Assembly (NCBI GenBank): GCA_012959525.1
Contig: DUDB01000057.1
Span: 1 to 64,000 of the forward strand
Length of the DNA: 64,000 nucleotides
Source: Planctomycetota bacterium
GTDB lineage: Bacteria > Planctomycetota > UBA1135 > GCA-002686595
Direction of reading: 5' to 3'
The notes under the pieces were generated by a model. That model saw only the letters and a list, made by a program, of their open reading frames with translations. It had not been told where the DNA came from and searched no databases. How positions within the stretch are numbered: position 1 is the stretch's first letter; each line of letters opens with the position of its first letter. Shown here piece after piece: positions 27,385 through 34,704 of the stretch. A program made the translations under genes and the position numbers.

Positions 27385-28964
27385 GTCCGCCACTCCTTGT
27401 CGGCTGCACGCCAACCCATGCCTACGGCATCTTGGAAAGCCGCGTCGTAGCGCGCCTGACGCGTCCCGGTGTCAACTTGCACACGCTGGGGTGCGCGCGG
27501 CGCACTGCTCCTGAGGGACTCCTGAAACCGGCGCAGACTGCCCTCGCCGCGCTGCTCGATCCAGGCCACGATGGCCATGGACATGGCTATGTCCGCAGGC
27601 CCCAGCTCACCGAAGCGCTTTTGCGCAAGGCGATCAAAATTCACCAGGGCCTTGTCCTCGGCTAAGAGGCCCGAGTGCAAGTTCCCCCGCCACGCCCCGG
27701 CCCGGAATTCCCTCTGATTGAAGACATACACCCGCTTGCTTCGAGCGTTGGTGCGTGACTCGGTGCCCACCGTGGTCAGGCCAGCAACGCACATCACCTG
27801 GTTGCACTGATGCACCCGAAACTCGAACAGGCAGGCGAATCCCTCGTCGAACCAGGGCGGGAGGAGGCGGCCGTCGTAGAGGTGCTGATTGATGAGAATG
27901 TGGCCGCGGTGGTGAAAGCTGTGGCCAGCGAGGTGGGCCTGGGGCCGGCCCATGCAGCGCGCGGCTGAGATGGCACGGGGTTCGGAGAAGTAGAAGCCGT
28001 GGGTTTTCTTGACCGCTTCGCCCCAACCCGGGGGGACCGTGTCGGTCAGCCCTACCAGGGGATCGACCGCTCGCAGGTAGGGCTCGGAGTCCTGGCCGAA
28101 CACGTAGAACTCGTGCAGGGCGCTCACGCGGGCCGCGTGCGCCGGAGCCGGGAGCTTGCCCTTCTCTGGTCGCAGCAACTCAGCCACCCATTGGCCTCCC
28201 CGCTCGAGGCCGTCGACGATCCCCTGCAGAAAAGCCTGATCAAAGGGGCCCGCCACCAAGACGTTCGTTCCCACTGCAACTTCCCCGCCAACACCACCGG
28301 CTTCCAGTACGGCACGGGCGTTCTGAACAGAGGCTGCTCGACCCGCAACGACCCACTCGCCATCCAACTCTTCGAGACCTTGTGCGCGCTCCAGATCTCC
28401 CGGCTTGAGCCAACGCCCTTCGAAGTAGACCTCGCCCACGTCCAGGTGTTTCTTCGCGGCCAGGGTGACCCACTCGCCATCGTGCAACACCAGACCCCGC
28501 TGGCGCATGTCTTCGGAGTGGTCTTTCGCCTTGAGTCGCTCACGCTCCGCGGGCTTGACCCACCGCCCGTTATAGGGAACCAGCCCAAGAGCCTTGTTCG
28601 CCCCGGCGTGATCCGGCTCAGAGCGGACGACCTCCTGCATCGCGCGCCGCATTTCCGCTCGGAGGCGCTTCCCTGCAGCCCACTGGCCCAAGACGAAGTA
28701 GTCGTTCGCACTCTCGCATTGTTTCCAGCGTTGATCGAACTCCTGAGAGGGCGTCAATCCCCGCTCCAGAAGGGAAACCTCTGAGCGCGCAAATCTGAGT
28801 TCTCCCAGCCGGGTCTCGAAGACCACCTCGCTGGCCGTCTCCTTGAGGATCGTCCCCTCAAACCTCCGACCGTCCTTAAGCAGGATTAGGTCGGCGCTCG
28901 CGCTGGCAACGGCCAGCGCCAGGGTGGCAACCAGCCATATTGGGGTCAGGAGGGTGCGCGGCAT
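27360..28964 (-). CDS. Exported DUF1570-like protein, degenerate metallopeptidase candidate
   Basis: 534 residues with a clear signal peptide (MPRTLLTPIWLVATLALAVASASA). A small beta-domain follows (LILLKDGRRFEGTILKE). Residues of about 120-220 hold repeated short blocks GRWV, GEWV, GRWL, GEWV, also seen in the protein at 1666-4296. The C-terminal half resembles DUF1570, gluzincin-like planctomycete proteins: LPPWFDEGFACLFEFR matches the downstream Glu motif. The expected HExxH, however, reads HSFHHRGHILINQH, so the zinc site is altered. I therefore would not call it an active peptidase. It overlaps the downstream kinase gene by 25 bases. Confidence 0.8.
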   Translation of the reverse strand: MPRTLLTPIWLVATLALAVASASADLILLKDGRRFEGTILKETASEVVFETRLGELRFARSEVSLLERGLTPSQEFDQRWKQCESANDYFVLGQWAAGKRLRAEMRRAMQEVVRSEPDHAGANKALGLVPYNGRWVKPAERERLKAKDHSEDMRQRGLVLHDGEWVTLAAKKHLDVGEVYFEGRWLKPGDLERAQGLEELDGEWVVAGRAASVQNARAVLEAGGVGGEVAVGTNVLVAGPFDQAFLQGIVDGLERGGQWVAELLRPEKGKLPAPAHAARVSALHEFYVFGQDSEPYLRAVDPLVGLTDTVPPGWGEAVKKTHGFYFSEPRAISAARCMGRPQAHLAGHSFHHRGHILINQHLYDGRLLPPWFDEGFACLFEFRVHQCNQVMCVAGLTTVGTESRTNARSKRVYVFNQREFRAGAWRGNLHSGLLAEDKALVNFDRLAQKRFGELGPADIAMSMAIVAWIEQRGEGSLRRFQESLRSSAPRAPQRVQVDTGTRQARYDAAFQDAVGMGWRAADKEWRTWFLATGQ

Positions 28965-29125
28965 GGGTACAGAGGGGTGAGTTCCCCACTCCCTATACGA
29001 TCAGACCCTGCAGTCGACTACGCAACGAATGGGTTCGAGAATGAGACTCTGCCCAAGCTGAAGGCCCCGCATGAGCCCCCGTGGCAGCCTCGCTCCCGTT
29101 TGGAGAGCCTGGGATGGGACGCTCC

Positions 29126-31108
29126 CTAGTGAGGGTCGGCGTCGAGACCGTACTTCTGGATCTTGCGCTGCAGGGAATAGCGGCTGATCCCTAGGAGCTC
29201 AGCGGCAGGTGACTTCATGCCATTGGAGGCGCGCAAGGCGCGCCGGATCGTGCGCATTTCCACCTCGGCCACGGCGCTGACGAGGTGTGGCACCTCGCCG
29301 CCCGCCAAGGCCTCCTCCCCTCCCTGCTGTACGGCGGGTGAGAGATCCTCCAGCTGCACCTCCTCACGCACGAGAACTACAAGCCGCCGCATCTCGTTTT
29401 CCAGCTCGCGCACGTTGCCCGGCCAGAGATGGTTGACGATACATGCAAGGGCCTCGGTCGACAGGGTGGGCGCGGCCCGTCCCGCCTCACGAGCCGCGCG
29501 TGCTAGCAGGTGCTCAGCCAGCAAGGGCACGTCACCTCCGCGCTTGCGCAGCGGTGGGAGTTCGACGGTCAGAACGGCAATGCGATAGAAGAGGTCCTTG
29601 CGGAAAGTGCCCAGCTCGACCATCTCCTTCAGGTCACGGTTGGAGGCCGCCAAGATTCGTACGTCAACCGTCACAGTTCGCGTCGAACCAAGCACGCGAA
29701 ACTCCCCGTCCTGCAGCACCCGCAAGAGCTTCTTCTGCAGGTCCGGACTCATGTCGCCGATCTCATCCAGAAACAGGGTGCCCCCGTTGGCCTGCTCGAG
29801 GATCCCGCGCTTGGCCTGGAACGCACCCGTGAACGCCCCGCGCGCGTGGCCGAAGAGCTCGGACTCCAGGAGAGTGTCCGGCAAGGCGGCACAGTTCTCG
29901 GTGACCAGGGCATTCTTCTGCCGCGGTCCGTTGTGGTGGATGGCGTGGGCAATGAGCTCCTTGCCCGTTCCGCTCTCGCCCTGAATCAGCACAGGCAGGT
30001 CCGATTCCACGATTCGATCAACATGCTTGAAAACGGCCGCCATGGCATCGGAGGCCCCCACGATGCTCTTGTAGTCATGGCGGCCCCGGGCGCGCCCCAG
30101 CTCAGCACGCACGACGGCCAGCTCTCCCTCCCGATCTCGCACCTTGCGCCCGAGCTGCTCGTTCAGCCCCTCTATCTGCTGGCGGGAGAGATCTAGGTGG
30201 TGGTTGCGACTGCGCAGGGTCTCAAGCAGACGCGCATTGCGGATGGCGATGGAGGCCTGGGCGGCCAGCATCTCCAGGAGATCCAGGTCCTCCTGGTCGA
30301 AGGCCCCGGACTGCAGACGATTGTCCACGTACAGGATGCCCTCCACTTCCTCGCCTCCCGTGCCCTCGGTCAGGATCGGCAAACAGACAACCGAGCGCAG
30401 GCGCAGGTTTTCGACGCTGGCCATGTCGGCAAACCGCTGGTCATCCGAGGCATCCACGCTGAGGACGGGCTTACCCTCACGCACGACCCGATCGGCGATG
30501 CCCATCGACAGCCGTGTTCGTGGAACGGCCACGTTAGTGTGATCGAAGCTGCGCGCCACGCTGACACTCATGCTGCGCGCGGCATCGGGAGCGCTGGACC
30601 CCGAGGCGCGGTCCTCGCGCAAGAGAATGAAACCCCGCTCCCCGCCCACGAGCGACACGGCCGAGTCCACGATCAGGTCCAACAGGGGTTGCAGCTCCGT
30701 GCGCGCTGCCAACTCGCGGGTAATGCGTGCGAAGACTCGAAGGTTCTCGCGTTCCCGATAAGCTTCGCCTGTGAGCGTGCGCATGCCCACTTCTTCCTCG
30801 GTGTCCTGCTGCTCCCCACCCGGCACATCATCCCCGAGAACGAGCCGCACTCCGAGCCCCAGGCTGACCTCGTCCCCGGAGCGCAACATGCATCGGTCCA
30901 CGGATTTCCCGTTGACCTCGATCCCGTTCGCGCTGCCCAGATCCAGGATCCAAGGGGCGCCGTCTTGGCTCTCGATGCGCGCGTGATAACGCGAGACACG
31001 GGTGCTGCTGAGCCGTACGACATTGTCCTTGGCCCGGCCTATGGTGATCACGGCCAGATCCAGGTCCAGGTCCGACTGGACGCCATCATCGAATACGGTC
31101 AGTTTCAT
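29126..31108 (-). CDS. Sigma-54-dependent transcriptional activator with FHA and GAF domains
   Basis: 660 residues from ATG 31108 (MKLTVFDDG opens the FHA fold; in-frame ATGs at 31117 and 31168 cannot be excluded, none with a good ribosome-binding site). Order: FHA (about 1-95, IGRAKDNVVRL, STRVSRYHARI, SANGIEVNG), GAF (about 130-290), a short coiled coil, AAA+ with GESGTGKE (Walker A), GAFTGA (sigma-54 contact loop) and GGTLFLDEIGDM (Walker B), and a C-terminal Fis-type helix-turn-helix (AAELLGISRYSLQRKI). There is no receiver domain. FHA domains bind phosphothreonine, so control by a Ser/Thr kinase, perhaps the neighbour at 23965-27384, is a reasonable inference. Confidence 0.95.
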   Translation of the reverse strand: MKLTVFDDGVQSDLDLDLAVITIGRAKDNVVRLSSTRVSRYHARIESQDGAPWILDLGSANGIEVNGKSVDRCMLRSGDEVSLGLGVRLVLGDDVPGGEQQDTEEEVGMRTLTGEAYRERENLRVFARITRELAARTELQPLLDLIVDSAVSLVGGERGFILLREDRASGSSAPDAARSMSVSVARSFDHTNVAVPRTRLSMGIADRVVREGKPVLSVDASDDQRFADMASVENLRLRSVVCLPILTEGTGGEEVEGILYVDNRLQSGAFDQEDLDLLEMLAAQASIAIRNARLLETLRSRNHHLDLSRQQIEGLNEQLGRKVRDREGELAVVRAELGRARGRHDYKSIVGASDAMAAVFKHVDRIVESDLPVLIQGESGTGKELIAHAIHHNGPRQKNALVTENCAALPDTLLESELFGHARGAFTGAFQAKRGILEQANGGTLFLDEIGDMSPDLQKKLLRVLQDGEFRVLGSTRTVTVDVRILAASNRDLKEMVELGTFRKDLFYRIAVLTVELPPLRKRGGDVPLLAEHLLARAAREAGRAAPTLSTEALACIVNHLWPGNVRELENEMRRLVVLVREEVQLEDLSPAVQQGGEEALAGGEVPHLVSAVAEVEMRTIRRALRASNGMKSPAAELLGISRYSLQRKIQKYGLDADPH

Positions 31109-31267
31109 GGGCAGCATGGGACGGCGCTGAAGGCACCCCCGAGAGAATGTGCGATCCTGCACATCCATATTGAGGATAGCCCATCATGGGTGTCCAGTAA
31201 CCGCACAGAGGGCAATGAGTGCCCATAACCTTGACCCTAACTGGCTTATTTACATAGAGTTACGGCG

Positions 31268-31807
31268 ATGAGCACCAAAGGAGAAGGCCAGCGTCCCGAT
31301 TCGGCACCCTGGTACGCAGACGGTCTGCGCTTCGGCTGCACGGCCAGCGGCCGCTGCTGCAGCAACCACGGGGAACACGCCTACGTGTACCTGATGGAGG
31401 CCGAGGTCCGGGCCCTTGCGGGTGCCCTGGAGATGGAAGAAGGCGAATTCCGAGAGGCTCACACCCGCGAAGAGGAGGGTTGGACCCTCCTAGAGCCCCA
31501 GGGCTCAAGCTGCGTATTCCTCGGCGGAACAGGGCAGTGCGGGGTCTACGAGGCCCGCCCCGTCCAGTGCCGGACCTGGCCCTTCTGGCGCGAGAACCTG
31601 ACGAGCCCGGAGGCCTTCGAGGCCTTGGTGGAGAGCATCTGCGCTGGGGCAGGTTGTGGCCGGCTGTACAGCGCGGAACAGGTGCTGAACATCGCCGACA
31701 GTACCGAGGCGTGGTACGCGGGAGAGCTGGATGAGTTTCCGGCCTCGGCGCAAGTGGGAACCGCACCCGAGGCGTTCCCGCCCCGAATGGCTCCCAAAGG
31801 GGGGTAG
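31268..31807 (+). CDS. YkgJ-family cysteine-cluster protein
   Basis: 179 residues. The family pattern is clear: FGCTASGRCCSNHG near residue 25-38, then a C...C pair (SCVFLGGTGQCGVYEARPVQCRTWPFW) and a CAGAGCG near residue 130. YkgJ/UPF0153 proteins are thought to bind iron or zinc; their function is not established. The start ATG 31268 is divergent from the sigma-54 activator. It precedes the compact sulfatase at 31903 by 95 bases on the same strand; whether they share a function is unknown. Confidence 0.88.
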   Translation: MSTKGEGQRPDSAPWYADGLRFGCTASGRCCSNHGEHAYVYLMEAEVRALAGALEMEEGEFREAHTREEEGWTLLEPQGSSCVFLGGTGQCGVYEARPVQCRTWPFWRENLTSPEAFEALVESICAGAGCGRLYSAEQVLNIADSTEAWYAGELDEFPASAQVGTAPEAFPPRMAPKGG

Positions 31808-31902
31808 GCTCTGCAGGATGCCCGGAGGAGCCCCACACACCTGGGGCATCGGAAGAAAGTACCCAAAATGGCGCAATCGTGAACCGATGGTAAACTGGTT
31901 GG

Positions 31903-33132
31903 ATGGCACGCACCGGTTGGATCACCACAGCCCTGACTTGGACGGCATTGTGCTCTGGAGGGAAGGCGCACGGCTCGGATCTCGCCGAGGTCGATCTTGC
32001 ACCGGATTCCGTCGGAGAGAAGGCCGAGCCCTTCGCCACCTTGCCCATCACGATCATCCTGATGGATGACCTGGGATACGAGCTGCTCGACCTGGCCTCC
32101 ACACCCAACTTCGATGCGCTCGTCGCGGGTGGCCTCAACTTCACGCGCGCCTGGGTCTGCCCCTCCTGCTCTCCCACGCGGGCGGCCATCCTCACCGGTC
32201 TGTATCCCACACGCACGGGAATCGGCGCGGTCATGCAGTGGGGAGCCTTCAGCGACCACTCCCTTTCCCTAAGCCACACGACTTTTGCAGAGCTGCTTCC
32301 CGAGCCCGTGCACGCCTTTGGGAAGTGGCACGTGAGCTACCGCCACAGCGACCCGAACACGCAGGGCTTTGATCACTACGCCGGATGCATGTTCAACCTG
32401 ACCGGCACGGGCACGGGCTACTACGACTGGCTCCAGACCGTCGATGGGGTCACGAGCAACCAGACCACGTACTGCACAACGGCCACGACTGATTTCGCCA
32501 TCAACTCGGCGGCCGGCGTGCGCTTCGTCGCCTACCACGCCGTCCACACGCCCTACGACAGCCCGCCGGGGGGGACGGCCAACAAGCCCCTGGGCAAGGC
32601 GCTCGAAATGGTGGAGTTCCTCGACCAGGACATCGGTCGTCTCCTCCAGAACTACAACGGCTACGTCTTCATCCTGTCAGACAACGGCACCGCGAACCGC
32701 TTCGGAGGTGGCAAGGGCTCACTGATGGAGTCGGGCATCCGGGTCCCCTTCATCGTCAATGGCCCGGGCATCACTCCCGGCACGACCGACGAGCTGATCA
32801 ACGGCGTGGACATCTTCGCGACCCTGGCAGAGATGCGGGGGGTCCCGCACAACTCCCCCGACAGCCTCAGCTTCCTCCCGGTGATGAGGGGTGGCACGGG
32901 CCTGCGAAGCTACAACTACAGCGAGTCGTTCAAGCCCAACCCCGATACGACCAACAGGAAGTGGGCTATCTGCGACAAGAACTACAAGCTCACCAACGAC
33001 TACGAGTTCTCCTCCAAGAACTCGCCGATCTCGCTCTTCGCCATGCCGTCGGAGACCTACATTCCCCTGATCAACTACACCAAGCAGGACCGCGCCGCGC
33101 GCGCCGACCTGCTGGCCAACCTGCCTTTCTGA
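31903..33132 (+). CDS. Compact sulfatase-family protein
   Basis: 409 residues, shorter than most sulfatases (450-600). The catalytic set is complete: metal ligands Asp55-Asp56 (LMDDLGYE) and Asp260-Asn261 (ILSDNG), the formylglycine site Cys89-SPTR within CSPTRAAILTG, FGKWH with Lys141/His143, His215 in YHAVHTP, and Lys271 in GGGKGSLMESGIRVPF. It should hydrolyse a sulfate ester once Cys89 is converted to formylglycine. The N-terminus (MARTGWITTALTWTALCSGG) is a weak export signal. It is clearly related to the sulfatase half of the protein at 43857-45158 (shared PEP.ELFGKWH-type and [13 protein letters not shown] segments). Substrate unknown. Confidence 0.9.
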   Translation: MARTGWITTALTWTALCSGGKAHGSDLAEVDLAPDSVGEKAEPFATLPITIILMDDLGYELLDLASTPNFDALVAGGLNFTRAWVCPSCSPTRAAILTGLYPTRTGIGAVMQWGAFSDHSLSLSHTTFAELLPEPVHAFGKWHVSYRHSDPNTQGFDHYAGCMFNLTGTGTGYYDWLQTVDGVTSNQTTYCTTATTDFAINSAAGVRFVAYHAVHTPYDSPPGGTANKPLGKALEMVEFLDQDIGRLLQNYNGYVFILSDNGTANRFGGGKGSLMESGIRVPFIVNGPGITPGTTDELINGVDIFATLAEMRGVPHNSPDSLSFLPVMRGGTGLRSYNYSESFKPNPDTTNRKWAICDKNYKLTNDYEFSSKNSPISLFAMPSETYIPLINYTKQDRAARADLLANLPF

Positions 33133-33198
33133 GGAACCGTCCCCGGAGAAAGGGGGCTGCGGAGGGAGCGGCGGATTGGAGGCTCAAGGGCGTCGGTC

Positions 33199-34704
33199 AT
33201 GGGGTACCCTCGGGCCGTGAAACGACTTCTCGGTAGCTTCCAGGGTGTCACCGCCCTCCTGACATGGGGCCTCCTCCCCCAGTTCGGCCCCGACGATCTC
33301 TCCGCCTGGGACTGGGACGGCGCGCATGCCGTCGGCGGTATCAGCGATCACCTGAGCGCCGTGCACCTGACGGAAGACGGCACCCTGATCGGTCTCGACG
33401 ATGATGGCTGGGTGATCCGGGTGTCCTCTCTCGTAGAGGCCGCTCCCTCCGGGGGATGGCCGCGCTCCCGCCTGGAAGGAGGCGGCGACCTGGAGGGGCT
33501 GTGTGCCGCCCGGGATTCCGACCTGCTCGTGCTCCTCGAAGATCGCTGTGAGCTCGTGCGCCTGGACGGCCGAGGCAGGCGGGTCGGCTGCCACACCTTG
33601 AGTGGTGAAATTCCCCGAGGCGGCCAAGGCCTTGAAGGCCTCGCCCGTGTGCCCGCGGCCGACGGCACGGCCACCCTGTGGCTGGGGCACCAGGGCGCCA
33701 GCAAGGTGTACGTGGTGCGAGCACCCCGAGGCCGAGAGGACTCGGGACCCCTTGAGCTCCTGCGCACACTGGACCTGGGCGACGAGGCGCGCGGCATGGT
33801 CTTCGATCCACGTCTGAATGGGGTGCTGATGGTCGTGGACGAGGCGCGCGAGATCTGGCTCGTCGATCCGGACGGCACGATCCGCGACCGGCGGCCCTGG
33901 CCCAAGGGAACCCGCGACATGGAGGGCATCACCCACGGCCCCTTCGGCGCCCTGTTGCTGGCCCTGGACGGTGGCGGCGTGTGGTCGATACCGCCGCGTC
34001 AGTCCCGGGCACCGGGGGCGTGGCGGTTCACCTCCTCCGCGGCGGCGCACGGGGCAGAGCACGGGCAAGAGCCGCTGCCTCCGGTGCCTCTCTCCCTGGA
34101 AGCCGATGGTCTTGCGGGACGGATCGAGGGCGCCCAGCTCCATCTGCAGGTGACAGAGGGGGAAGTGGAACGACGGCTGGAATCCCCCTTGGCCCTCACC
34201 CCCGGCGCCAGGGTGCTGGGCGCCGCCTTATGCGCCAGACGACCCGGGCTTTCGCCTGCCCGCCCCACCTGGATCCTGGCCCTGATCGAAGAGGGCCCCG
34301 CCGGTCACGCCCTTTCCATGCACGAGCTGATCCTCCAAGGCGCCCCGAACATGATCCGCATGCGGCGCAGCGGTCTGGTGTTGCTGAGCCCCTGGGCTCG
34401 GAGTGGGGCGAGCGAGAGAGCCAGCGCGCGCGCTCCGCTTCTGCTGTGGGCAACCGCCGAGCAGGGTGTCCTTTGCGCAGCGGCTCCTCCCGGCGGCCAC
34501 GGAGTCGTGCTGGTGAGAGCGCCCCTTGATGCCCAGCCCGAAGTGATCGGCGCGGTCGCTCTGGACTTTGAATGCAATGGCCTGGAACGCCCGGCCGGCC
34601 CGCCCCTCGTTCTGCTGGCCCGGGGCTCCGAGCAGCGCCTACTTCTGGAGATCAGCGCCCCGGCCAGGGAGGAGTCCGGCTCAGAGCACGAAGGTGATCG
34701 CTAG
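33199..34704 (+). CDS. SdiA-regulated-like beta-propeller protein
   Basis: 501 residues. The N-terminus has a possible signal or anchor (VKRLLGSFQGVTALLTWGLL). Residues of about 40-270 show short repeats with GDLEGLC, GLEGLARV, DEARGMVFDP and RDMEGITHG, the D/E-G-L-type loops typical of SdiA-regulated/YjiK-like six-bladed propellers. The remaining 230 residues are poorly characterised and also beta-rich. Function unknown; the fold often binds a ligand or phosphate compound. Its last 24 bases overlap the convergent gene at 34681-37227, which carries a similar propeller. Confidence 0.72.
   Translation: MGYPRAVKRLLGSFQGVTALLTWGLLPQFGPDDLSAWDWDGAHAVGGISDHLSAVHLTEDGTLIGLDDDGWVIRVSSLVEAAPSGGWPRSRLEGGGDLEGLCAARDSDLLVLLEDRCELVRLDGRGRRVGCHTLSGEIPRGGQGLEGLARVPAADGTATLWLGHQGASKVYVVRAPRGREDSGPLELLRTLDLGDEARGMVFDPRLNGVLMVVDEAREIWLVDPDGTIRDRRPWPKGTRDMEGITHGPFGALLLALDGGGVWSIPPRQSRAPGAWRFTSSAAAHGAEHGQEPLPPVPLSLEADGLAGRIEGAQLHLQVTEGEVERRLESPLALTPGARVLGAALCARRPGLSPARPTWILALIEEGPAGHALSMHELILQGAPNMIRMRRSGLVLLSPWARSGASERASARAPLLLWATAEQGVLCAAAPPGGHGVVLVRAPLDAQPEVIGAVALDFECNGLERPAGPPLVLLARGSEQRLLLEISAPAREESGSEHEGDR

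Noticed and set aside
27820-27910. Call of an active zinc metallopeptidase for the DUF1570-like protein
   Set aside because: The HExxH motif is replaced by HSFHHRGH, so the usual zinc site is not intact.
31903-31920. TGGCACG followed by GGTTGG, like a sigma-54 -24/-12 promoter
   Set aside because: The spacing does not fit (six bases instead of four to five before TTGC) and it lies in the start of the sulfatase coding region.
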